A DNA stretch of 64,000 bases from Elusimicrobia bacterium GWA2_56_46 (GTDB lineage Bacteria > Elusimicrobiota > Elusimicrobia > Elusimicrobiales > UBA9959). Shown here one piece after another: positions 51,009 through 58,470 of this stretch. The notes beneath the pieces were generated by a model. The model was not told the origin of the DNA. It worked only from the letters and a program-made list of their open reading frames with translations, and did no database searches. The stretch is from the NCBI GenBank assembly GCA_001799575.1, contig MGTT01000030.1, forward strand, positions 16,569 to 80,568, read 5' to 3'. The translations under genes were made by a program, and so were the position numbers. Position 1 is the first letter of the stretch. Each line of letters starts with the position of its first letter.

Positions 51009-51050
51009 CCTAAAAGATCCGTCCGCCTAAGGCGGGCAGATCTTTTAGGT
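51008..51050. terminator. Bidirectional terminator-like hairpin after dprA
   Basis: Arms ACCTAAAAGATC and GATCTTTTAGGT are perfect, with an inner CCGCC/GGCGG stem. The dprA stop codon lies next to the left arm. AAGGATAAAGGATGAGGG words follow (51051-51085). Confidence 0.7.
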
Positions 51051-51123
51051 AAGGATAAAGGATGAGGGATAAAGGCTAAAGGGCGGGCAGTTATGCGTCG
51101 TGAACGCATCATCTGCGGTCCGG

Positions 51124-52128
51124 TTATTTACGTTTATTCCATTCGGAGTTCAGCTTGAACCGGCTGTTTTCTGACGTTATATCCAGCGACTGTATGCCTC
51201 TGGAATCCATATTTACGGCCCCAGAGGAAGCCGTTCCCTGCACCGTCTTTTCATACGCCAGTTTAGGAATGTAGGCGGAGAGGAGAGAGATCTTGGTCAC
51301 TCTCTCGCCCTGGCCGTCAAACTGCTTGTTGACTATCGAGGTATAGCAGCCTGCGGGGTTCCACTGGAAGTCCATGTCGCCGCCGACCAGGATCCCCTCT
51401 ATAAGTTTGGTCCTGGCGTTAAACACCGGCGAACCGGAATTGTTGGCGAAAGTGTCCAGGTTGGCCGTGAATTCGCCTTTACGCAGGCGGCGTACCGTGG
51501 CTCTGCCCGCTATCTTAACGGGCAGGCCTTTGGGATATCCTATCGCAAAAACTCCGTCTCCGCGCTTGAGGCCGCCGCTCCGGTTGACGGCAAGAGGCTT
51601 ATGGCCGACCACCTTGCGATCCAGCTGGATCAGGGCATAATCATAAACGACAGCGTTGTTGTCGGAGGGTGTCACAATCTTTGCGCAGCCGTATACGTCC
51701 GCGGCCGGTATCGAGATGGCGGCTCCCCCGCCCTCCTTTTTTACGGCGTAGCCAAATACGAATCTGGTGTTCTTGCATTTCCACTCGCTTGTTATACAGT
51801 GGCGGGCCGTCATTATGAGGTCTTCGCCCACCAGGGAGGCGGAGCATGAGCCCCCGCTGGGCTGCTCGCGGAACTTTTCTCCGGGGCAGAGCTCCCAGTA
51901 GGTTCCGAAATTGTTGGTTTTTAATTTGAAGCCCGCGGCGTCCTCTGTTATGTCGTCGGATTCCCACAGAGAAACCGTGGAATCTGAAAGAGCTTTCATC
52001 TCCTGCGAGACGGCAAAATAGTCCAGGCGGTCGTCGTCTCCGTACACGGCCTTGCCCTGGGCGAAAGAGAGCGCGGGCAGTATCAGGAGGGCCGCCGCGG
52101 CGCCCAGTGTCGTTGTAAAGTTTTTCAT
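51124..52128 (-). CDS. Secreted trypsin-like serine protease (V8/glutamyl endopeptidase type)
   Basis: 334 residues with signal peptide MKNFTTTLGAAAALLILPALSFA. The catalytic triad is visible: His in LIMTARHC, Asp in YDYALIQLD, and Ser in NNSGSPVFNA, which takes the place of GNSGSP in V8-like enzymes. A pair of Cys around the active-site His (SCSASLVGEDLIMTARHCI) suggests a disulphide. The C-terminal 60 residues are an extra Ser/Asn-rich tail. It has a consensus promoter (52146-52174) and GGGAG before the ATG, and is divergent from topA. Target unknown. Confidence 0.85.
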   Translation of the reverse strand: MKNFTTTLGAAAALLILPALSFAQGKAVYGDDDRLDYFAVSQEMKALSDSTVSLWESDDITEDAAGFKLKTNNFGTYWELCPGEKFREQPSGGSCSASLVGEDLIMTARHCITSEWKCKNTRFVFGYAVKKEGGGAAISIPAADVYGCAKIVTPSDNNAVVYDYALIQLDRKVVGHKPLAVNRSGGLKRGDGVFAIGYPKGLPVKIAGRATVRRLRKGEFTANLDTFANNSGSPVFNARTKLIEGILVGGDMDFQWNPAGCYTSIVNKQFDGQGERVTKISLLSAYIPKLAYEKTVQGTASSGAVNMDSRGIQSLDITSENSRFKLNSEWNKRK

Positions 52129-52145
52129 ACGTTTCTCCCGCCAAT

Positions 52146-52174
52146 ATCATACAGCGCGGATTGACGGATGTCAA
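52146..52174 (-). promoter_or_regulatory. Promoter of the serine protease gene
   Basis: Read on the minus strand: TTGACA, 17-bp spacer, TATGAT. The -35 half overlaps the palindrome ATTGAC-GGAT-GTCAAT, which may bind a regulator. Confidence 0.8.
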
Positions 52175-52204
52175 TACCCCGCAAAATTTTAAAATTTTTT
52201 AATA

Positions 52205-52234
52205 TTGTCGCCTTGGGGCGATAAAAAATATAAA
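52205..52234 (+). promoter_or_regulatory. Candidate promoter of topA
   Basis: TTGTCG, 18-bp spacer, TATAAA; a TCGCC/GGCGA hairpin lies in the spacer region. The topA leader would be about 65 nt. Confidence 0.4.
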
Positions 52235-52305
52235 ATATAACTTCCGTACCTTGAACTTTGAGACATCTGCTCCCGGAATGCGGGGGCGCATGGAATTAAC
52301 CAATT

Positions 52306-54525
52306 ATGGCAACTGAAAAGACAGGAAAAAAAGATAAGCCGGTAAAGAGCGCTAGGCCGGAAAAGGCCCCCAAGGCCGCTAAGGCCGCGGCCCCGCAGGC
52401 GGGCCGAAAAATTCTGGTGATCGTGGAGTCTCCCACCAAGGAAAAGACCATCGGCAGGTTCCTTAGCGGGGATTATGTGGTGCGAAGTTCCTATGGGCAC
52501 GTGCGCGACCTGCCGAAGGACGAATTGGGCGTGGATGTCGAACACGGCTTTGCCCCTAAATACGTGCTGGTGGAACGGGCCCGGAAGATCATCCCCGAGC
52601 TTAATGCCCTCGCAAAGAACGCCGCCGCGGTTTACCTGGCGACCGACCCCGACCGCGAGGGCGAGGCCATTTCCTGGCATCTTCGCGAGGGGATGAACGC
52701 GGACAAGGCCAAATTCCAGCGCATAAGCTTTCATGAGATCACCAAAGCCGCCATCGAGGCCTCGCTCAAATCTCCGCGCGAACTGGATCTTAACCTGGTC
52801 AACGCCCAGCAGGCCCGGCGCATCACCGACCGCCTGGTCGGCTATAAACTTTCACCCCTGTTGTGGGCCAAGATAAAAAGCGGACTTTCGGCCGGCCGCG
52901 TGCAGTCTGTGACCGTGCGCCTGATAGCCGAACGCGCCATGGAAATAGCCGCTTTCAAGGAAGAGGACTACTACACTCTTTCCGCCAGACTGGCGAAAGA
53001 AACGGAAGGCCGGGATTTCGAATCCAAACTGGTGCGCTGGCGCGCCAATCCGGTGGAGCAGACCGTAACGTTGAAACTGTTCGCCGAGGATTACCGCTAC
53101 AAAACCTCAGTCTTTAAGAAGCTGGAAGATACCGTGGAGGCGGCCACCCTCCTCCGGAACGCCGTCCTTACGGTGTCCAGGATAGAGTCCAAAGCGGTCA
53201 GGCAGCGGCCCAAGCCGCCTTTCATCACCAGCACCCTGCAGCAGGACGCTTATAATAAGCTTGGTTTCGCCTCGGACCGCACCATGAAAGTGGCGCAGAC
53301 GCTTTACGAAGGTGTGGAGCTGGACGGGGACCGCGCCGGTCTCATCACCTACATGAGAACCGACTCCTTCAACGTCTCCGCCGAGATTCAGCAGGAGACC
53401 GCGAAGTTCGTGGCCGAACTTTACGGGAAAGAATTCGCGCCGGCCAAACCGCCGGTTTATCTTAAAAAAGTCAAAGGCGCGCAGGAAGCGCATGAGGCCA
53501 TCCATCCGACCTCCGTCTACCGCAAGCCGGAGGACGTCAGGCCGTTCCTCAATCCCGACCAGGCGAAACTGTACGACCTTATCTGGCGGCGGTTCGTCGC
53601 CAGTCAGATGGAGGAGGCGGTGTTCGATTCCGTCAGCGTGGAGATAACCGACGGCAGCGGCGCGGCCGTCCTGCGGACCAGCGGCCGCACCATGAAATTC
53701 GAGGGGTATCTTAAGGTTTACCGCGAAGAAAAAGAGGACGAGGTCACGGAGGAGGAGGAGGGCGATGAGGCGTCGATAATCCCGCCGCTGAAAGAGGGCG
53801 ACAGGCTGCTCCTGAAAGATGTGATGACCAAGGCGCACCGGACCAGCCCGCCTCCGAATTACAACGAAGCCAGCATCATAAAGACGCTTGAGAAGCACGG
53901 TATCGGCCGTCCGTCCACTTATTCCGTGATCATCAGGAACGTGGTGGATCGGGGCTATATCAGGCGCGAGAAGGACAGGAAGCTCCTCATCAGCGAACTG
54001 GGCGCGCTTGTGACCGAAAAACTCAAAGGTTTTTTCCCGGACATCCTGAGCATCTCCTACACCGCTTCCATAGAGGACAAACTGGACGATATCGCCGACG
54101 GAGCCATAGACTGGGTAAAGATGATAAAGGAATTCTACGGCCCTTTCGCCCGGAACCTGGCCAAGGCCGAAACCGACATGGTCAAGTCCAGGCCAGTTGT
54201 GGTCAAGACGAACGAGAAATGCCCGCTGTGCCTGAGCCCTCTGGTCATGCGCGAGAGCAGGTTCGGCAAGTACCTGTCCTGCTCCAGATTCCCGAAGTGC
54301 AAGGGTAAGATCCCCCTGGACCGGGAGGGCAACAAGATAGAGGTGTTCAAGCCTATCCCCGTGGAAAAAATCTGCGTAAAATGCAATAAATACAAAATGC
54401 TCCTGAGAAAGAGCGCGCGCGGTTACTTCCTGGCCTGCTCCGGCTTTCCCAAGTGCAGGAATATAGAGAAAGTTACCGATCCGGAAGTGGAAGAAATCCT
54501 CAACAGCGCGAAGCCTAAGGCTTAA
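52306..54525 (+). CDS. topA: DNA topoisomerase I
   Basis: 739 residues. A Lys/Ala-rich N-terminal extension (1-32, MATEKTGKKDKPVKSARPEK) is uncommon. TOPRIM domain follows (ILVIVESPTKEKTI, ATDPDREGEAISWHL), then the type IA core with active-site Tyr349 (LITYMRTDSFNVS) and KAHRTSPPPNYNEASIIKTLEKHGIGRPSTYSVII. Two C-terminal tetra-Cys zinc fingers are present (CPLCLSPLVMRESRFGKYLSCSRFPKCKG; CVKCNKYKMLLRKSARGYFLACSGFPKC). It relaxes negative supercoils. The basic extension may bind DNA. Confidence 0.97.
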   Translation: MATEKTGKKDKPVKSARPEKAPKAAKAAAPQAGRKILVIVESPTKEKTIGRFLSGDYVVRSSYGHVRDLPKDELGVDVEHGFAPKYVLVERARKIIPELNALAKNAAAVYLATDPDREGEAISWHLREGMNADKAKFQRISFHEITKAAIEASLKSPRELDLNLVNAQQARRITDRLVGYKLSPLLWAKIKSGLSAGRVQSVTVRLIAERAMEIAAFKEEDYYTLSARLAKETEGRDFESKLVRWRANPVEQTVTLKLFAEDYRYKTSVFKKLEDTVEAATLLRNAVLTVSRIESKAVRQRPKPPFITSTLQQDAYNKLGFASDRTMKVAQTLYEGVELDGDRAGLITYMRTDSFNVSAEIQQETAKFVAELYGKEFAPAKPPVYLKKVKGAQEAHEAIHPTSVYRKPEDVRPFLNPDQAKLYDLIWRRFVASQMEEAVFDSVSVEITDGSGAAVLRTSGRTMKFEGYLKVYREEKEDEVTEEEEGDEASIIPPLKEGDRLLLKDVMTKAHRTSPPPNYNEASIIKTLEKHGIGRPSTYSVIIRNVVDRGYIRREKDRKLLISELGALVTEKLKGFFPDILSISYTASIEDKLDDIADGAIDWVKMIKEFYGPFARNLAKAETDMVKSRPVVVKTNEKCPLCLSPLVMRESRFGKYLSCSRFPKCKGKIPLDREGNKIEVFKPIPVEKICVKCNKYKMLLRKSARGYFLACSGFPKCRNIEKVTDPEVEEILNSAKPKA

Positions 54526-54620
54526 GGCTAAAGGCTGAAGGATAAAGGATAAAGGAAAGACATAGGGGATACAAGGGCTTTTTTCGCCCTTTAGCCTTTA
54601 TCCCTCAGCTTTTATCCTTT
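54526..54620. repeat. Inverted word repeat of AAAGGAT/AAAGGCT units
   Basis: The left arm is a chain of AAGGCTTAAGGCTAAAGG-type words. The right arm is its imperfect complement (GCCCTTTAGCCTTTATCCC). A loop with GGGCTTTTTTCGCCC forms a terminator-like tip. It starts at the topA stop codon. Confidence 0.65.
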
Positions 54621-54662
54621 CTGGAAAATCGGCCGATCACTTTCTTCTGTGGACATGGTTTA

Positions 54663-55019
54663 ATGACGATTCTTATCGTGGATGACGATCCCGGCTGGAT
54701 CAAGATCCTGTCAAGGGTGCTGACTTCGCTGCAATACCAGGTTTGCGCCGCTTCCACCTGGGCCGCCGCCATGGCCGCCGCTAAGCTTCGCCGCCCGGAC
54801 TGCATACTTCTCGATTGCTCCCTCGAAGGCGGGACCGCGGCCGGTTTCTGCGCGGCGCTGAAAGCCGACGCGGAACTTGAGAAGATTCCGGTCATAGTGC
54901 TCAGCGGCGCCGAGGAGGAAAGGACGTCCTGCGGGGCCGACCGGTTCATTCTTAAGGGCAGCCATTTCTCCGAGATCACCGGCGCCGTGGCCGAGGTGCT
55001 GAAAAAAACCGAGGGTTAG
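54663..55019 (+). CDS. Single-domain response regulator (receiver only)
   Basis: 118 residues. It covers one receiver domain: DDD at 7-9, phospho-acceptor Asp51 (CILLDCSLEGG), Ser in IVLSGAEE and Lys in FILKGSH. No output domain. Ala-rich helices 1 and 2 (STWAAAMAAAKLRRP) are notable. Such proteins act as phosphate carriers or bind partner proteins. It stands alone between topA and PBP1A; orphan kinases elsewhere in the window (42182, 15625) are possible donors, but this is only a possibility. Confidence 0.85.
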   Translation: MTILIVDDDPGWIKILSRVLTSLQYQVCAASTWAAAMAAAKLRRPDCILLDCSLEGGTAAGFCAALKADAELEKIPVIVLSGAEEERTSCGADRFILKGSHFSEITGAVAEVLKKTEG

Positions 55020-55068
55020 CCGGAGAATCCAGGTTCCACGGTGTCTTTGTGCCTCTCCGTTACTTTGA

Positions 55069-55074
55069 TATAAT
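55069..55074 (+). promoter_or_regulatory. -10 box TATAAT 8 nt before the PBP1A start
   Basis: A perfect -10 hexamer ends 8 nt before the ATG; TTTGTG is 16 bp upstream as a weak -35. Transcription would begin at or 1 nt from the start codon, giving a leaderless mRNA. Confidence 0.5.
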
Positions 55075-55082
55075 TTAAACCG

Positions 55083-57212
55083 ATGAAACTGGTAAAAGAC
55101 CTGCTGGCCTGTATAGACGGCCTGCCGCCCAGGACGCTGCTGATCAGGGCCGTCTATCTGACGGCCGCGGTCTCGGCCGTGGCGGTGCTTGGCGCGTCCC
55201 TTATGATGCGCAAGATCCTGTCCGATATCCCGTCCGTGGATAAACTGGATGAGTACACGCCGTCCCTTACCACCTATGTCTACGACATCAATAGCCAGGT
55301 CGTAGCCGAATTCTCCGTGGAGAAAAGGACGCTCTTTCCTCTGAACCGCATTCCCATAGACATGCAGAACGCGGTAATAGCCATGGAGGACAGTGATTTT
55401 TTCAGGCATTGGGGCATCTCCCCGAAAGGCATAGCGCGCGCCCTTTTGCGGGATCTTATGCATACCAGGGCGGCCCAGGGCGGCTCCACCATCACCCAGC
55501 AGCTTTCCAGGAATATCTTCCTGAAACAGGAGAAAACCATCTCCCGTAAGATCAAGGAGATCGTGCTCGCTTTGCAGATAGAAAACAACTTCTCCAAGGC
55601 CGAGATACTCCAGCTCTACCTGAATCAGATCTATTTCGGCGGCGGCGTCCTGGGCGTGCAATCCGCCGCCAAGCTTTATTTCGGCAAGGACGTTCCGGAA
55701 CTGACCCTGGCGGAATGCGCCCTGCTCGCCGGCATCATTCCCTCCCCGGAGCGGTTCTCGCCTTTCTCCAGTCCCGAGAAAGCCAGACTGCGGCGCTACC
55801 TGGTGCTGGAGAGGATGGTGGCCGAGCATTACATCACCCGGAAGGAAATGGATGAGGCCAACAACGCGCCCATCCCCTCCGGAAAATCCACTTTACTCGC
55901 AAGCCACGCTCCCTATTTTGTGGAATACATCCGCCAGCAGCTGGAACCCAAATATGGTTTTGCCCAGCTCTGGAAAGGCGGCCTGAAGATCTATACGACC
56001 CTGGATCTCTCCATGCAGATTCCGGCGGAAGACGTTATGGAGAAGTACCTGGTCAGGTATGACTCGGATTCTTTCAAGGCGCGCCAGGCTGCCGGCGGGG
56101 ACGGGGCGGAGGTTTCCACAGGCGCGCCGCAGGGGCTGCAGGGCGCTTTCGTCATCCTGGATGTGAAGACGGGCGCTATCAAGGCCATGATAGGCGGACG
56201 CAATTTCAGGGACAGCAAGTTCAACCGCGTCACCCAGGCCGCCAGGCAGGCCGGCTCCACTTTCAAGCCTTTCGTGTGGATGTCGGCGCTGCTTAACGGC
56301 TATACCCCGGCTACGATCGTGGATGATTCGCCCATGGCTTATTATTACGACAGCAAAGACTGGCGCCTGCTGGAAGGCGCGACCGACCAGTATTCCATCA
56401 ACCTGGCCATCCAGCCTTTCGTGGGGAATAAGGATTTTAATATCTGGGTTCCGAACGACTTCGACGGGAAATTCCTCGGGAACATAACCATGCGCCGGGC
56501 GCTGGAGCTTTCCAGGAACCTGGCCTCCATCTACCTGGTCACACGGATAGGCCCGACCCAGGTGGTGGATGTGGCGCATAAGGCCGGTATAAAGAGGAAC
56601 CTGGAAGCCGTGCCCTCCATCGGCCTCGGCACTTCGCTGGTGAGTCCCATTGAAATGGTCAGCGCGTTTTCCACTTTCGCCAACGGCGGCATCCACGTAG
56701 AGCCGTTCAGCGTGCTCAAGGTTACCGACGGCCAGGGCAGGATCCTGCAGGAATATGTTCCGGAGGAACAGGAAAGTTTTACTCCGCAGACCGCGTATCT
56801 GCTGATCAATATGATGAAAGGCGTGGTTCAGCGCGGAACCGGCGCTTATGCCGGCCGTCTTAAGCGGCCTATAGCCGGCAAGACGGGCACCAGCCAGGAT
56901 TCGAAAGATATGTGGTTCATCGGCATGACGCCGGATCTGGCGGCGGGGGCGTGGATGGGTTATGACGATATGACGTCCATTCCCATGAAAGACTGGACCG
57001 GCGGCGGCACGGTGGTTCCCTGGTGGACCGAGATCATGGAAACCGTGCTCAAGGATCAGCCGAAAAGGGATTTCACGGCGCCGGAGGGCATAGTTTTCGT
57101 TACCGTAGATCCAGATACCGGGAAGCTTGCCCTGCCCACCTGCAAGAAACCCCTGCTGGAAGCTTTCATAAAAGGCACCGAACCCACCGAATTCAGCGAC
57201 GCGGGACATTAA
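55083..57212 (+). CDS. Penicillin-binding protein 1A (bifunctional glycosyltransferase/transpeptidase)
   Basis: 709 residues. An N-terminal membrane helix (LIRAVYLTAAVSAVAVLGASL), GT51 domain with catalytic Glu102 (IAMEDSDFFRHWGI), RGGSTITQQ-like AAQGGSTITQQLSRN and KIKEIVLALQIE, LNQIYFGGGVLGV; then the transpeptidase domain with SxxK Ser392 (GSTFKPFVW), SxN (LSRNLASI) and KTGT (AGKTGTSQDSKDMWF). It polymerises and cross-links peptidoglycan in the periplasm. It is shorter than E. coli PBP1a because the OB-fold insert is missing. No Shine-Dalgarno precedes the ATG; a TATAAT lies 8 nt upstream. Confidence 0.96.
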   Translation: MKLVKDLLACIDGLPPRTLLIRAVYLTAAVSAVAVLGASLMMRKILSDIPSVDKLDEYTPSLTTYVYDINSQVVAEFSVEKRTLFPLNRIPIDMQNAVIAMEDSDFFRHWGISPKGIARALLRDLMHTRAAQGGSTITQQLSRNIFLKQEKTISRKIKEIVLALQIENNFSKAEILQLYLNQIYFGGGVLGVQSAAKLYFGKDVPELTLAECALLAGIIPSPERFSPFSSPEKARLRRYLVLERMVAEHYITRKEMDEANNAPIPSGKSTLLASHAPYFVEYIRQQLEPKYGFAQLWKGGLKIYTTLDLSMQIPAEDVMEKYLVRYDSDSFKARQAAGGDGAEVSTGAPQGLQGAFVILDVKTGAIKAMIGGRNFRDSKFNRVTQAARQAGSTFKPFVWMSALLNGYTPATIVDDSPMAYYYDSKDWRLLEGATDQYSINLAIQPFVGNKDFNIWVPNDFDGKFLGNITMRRALELSRNLASIYLVTRIGPTQVVDVAHKAGIKRNLEAVPSIGLGTSLVSPIEMVSAFSTFANGGIHVEPFSVLKVTDGQGRILQEYVPEEQESFTPQTAYLLINMMKGVVQRGTGAYAGRLKRPIAGKTGTSQDSKDMWFIGMTPDLAAGAWMGYDDMTSIPMKDWTGGGTVVPWWTEIMETVLKDQPKRDFTAPEGIVFVTVDPDTGKLALPTCKKPLLEAFIKGTEPTEFSDAGH

Positions 57213-57213
57213 C

Positions 57214-57314
57214 AGCAGTGGTTAGTGGTGAGTGATCAGTGGTCAGAAGATAGGGGAATTTTTGACAGTATCTTCTTTTTTTGCTGACTACTGTGCACTA
57301 ATCACTGACCACTG
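57214..57314. repeat. Inverted word repeat (CAGTGATCAGTGG family), copy 2
   Basis: The left arm (CAGTGGTTAGTGGTGAGTGA...) and right arm (...AATCACTGACCACTG) pair imperfectly across the convergent PBP1A-alr gap, with an inner AAGATA/TATCTT stem followed by T-rich sequence. It is probably a bidirectional terminator. The words match those at 44179. Confidence 0.65.
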
Positions 57315-58394
57315 TCATTTATATATTCTAGGTATTCTCGCGGAGGCGGCGGTGCGGCGGACGGGCAGGAGGACGGGTGTTCCTGTCTGAACGTCAGGGA
57401 TGCCGGTTATATCCAGCAAAGTGTGGGCGATGCCCGCCCTGCCTACGAACGGGGCTTCCCGCCCGCCTATCATGCCCCAGTAGGCCTGTCCCGCGGATAA
57501 TTTTATTGATTTCTCCGAGGGCTCAAGCGTGAGCCCGTCGGCGTAGCCGGCCGGTATGGCGGCTATGGTCATGGGTTTGCAGGCGATATAGTCGCTGGCA
57601 TAACCCAGCGATTCCCCTTTCCGGACTTTTTTTATCGAGATGATCCGTGCGTAGAATTTCCACGGGCGTTCGATGCCTTTTATCGGCGGGCCCTTGGTTC
57701 TTTCAAGATAGACCCGGGAGGGGTAGAGCCCGTAGAGCAGATTGCCTATCCTGACCATGTTTAGCTGCCAGTGCGGAAAATCGCACAGTACGGCGCTGTT
57801 GGCCGCGTGCAGCTTAAGGCCGGGATAAAACTTTTCGGCGCGATTCCCCAGTTCCCTGAAAGAGGAAAGTTTTTCCTCCGCTTCTATCATATTCTTGCGG
57901 GGGGCGTATGCGAGATGGGTGCTTATGCCCGCCGGAACCGCCTTTTTATATTTAAGCGTTTTTTCAAGGAAAGCCGGGAAATCTTCCGGCTGGACGCCCC
58001 AGCGCCTGAGGCCGGAATCGATGTCCGCGTAATAACGGGTTTTACACCCGGCGGGCGTTTTTGCGTCCAGGGCCTTTATGAAATCCAGGGAGTCCGCGGT
58101 GGGAATAATTCCGAATTTGATGAAATCGGCGGCATAGCCGGCTGGTGCCGGGGCCAGGGCGGCTATGGGCGCTGTCACGCCTTTCCGGCGGAGAATAGCC
58201 GCCTCTTCCAGGGTCAGTGTCCCCAGCATATCGGCCCCGTTCGCGAGCGCCGTTTTCGCGGTTTCCAGCGCGCCGTGGCCGTAGCCGTCTTCCTTGACCA
58301 CCGCCATAAGGGCGACACCGGGCCTGAGTTCTTTTTTTACGGCCCGGACATTTGCCCCGATGAGTTTAAGGTCTATTTCTATCCATTTGAGCAT
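57315..58394 (-). CDS. alr: Alanine racemase
   Basis: 359 residues from the ATG at 58394 (MLKWIEIDLKLIGANVRAV); a longer frame reads back through the mfd promoter and is rejected. PLP Lys lies in the motif MAVVKEDGYGHGA, which departs from the usual VKANAYGHG (Asn-Ala replaced by Glu-Asp-Gly) but keeps the Lys and YGHG. The second catalytic Tyr is in ESLGYASDYIACKPMTIAAIPAGYADGL. The closing LLDITGIPDVQTGTPVLLP is conserved. It makes D-alanine for peptidoglycan and is convergent with the PBP1A gene. The modified PLP loop deserves attention but does not remove a known catalytic residue. Confidence 0.9.
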   Translation of the reverse strand: MLKWIEIDLKLIGANVRAVKKELRPGVALMAVVKEDGYGHGALETAKTALANGADMLGTLTLEEAAILRRKGVTAPIAALAPAPAGYAADFIKFGIIPTADSLDFIKALDAKTPAGCKTRYYADIDSGLRRWGVQPEDFPAFLEKTLKYKKAVPAGISTHLAYAPRKNMIEAEEKLSSFRELGNRAEKFYPGLKLHAANSAVLCDFPHWQLNMVRIGNLLYGLYPSRVYLERTKGPPIKGIERPWKFYARIISIKKVRKGESLGYASDYIACKPMTIAAIPAGYADGLTLEPSEKSIKLSAGQAYWGMIGGREAPFVGRAGIAHTLLDITGIPDVQTGTPVLLPVRRTAASARIPRIYK

Positions 58395-58399
58395 AAAAT

Positions 58400-58445
58400 A
58401 AGGGTAGAGGGTATAGGGTTCATGGTAGACCCTAAACCCTTCTTC
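58400..58445. repeat. Inverted word repeat AGGGTATAGGG/ACCCTAAACCC
   Basis: A 46-bp imperfect inverted repeat in the divergent alr-mfd gap: GGGTAGAGGGTATAGGG on the left, and its complement on the right. Confidence 0.5.
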
Positions 58446-58456
58446 TTCAATTATAG

Positions 58457-58462
58457 TAAAAT
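58457..58462 (+). promoter_or_regulatory. -10-like TAAAAT 8 nt before the mfd start
   Basis: TAAAAT ends 8 nt before the ATG at 58471; an alternative TATAGT lies 5 bp further upstream. No Shine-Dalgarno precedes the start codon. Confidence 0.35.
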
Positions 58463-58470
58463 TGAAACTT

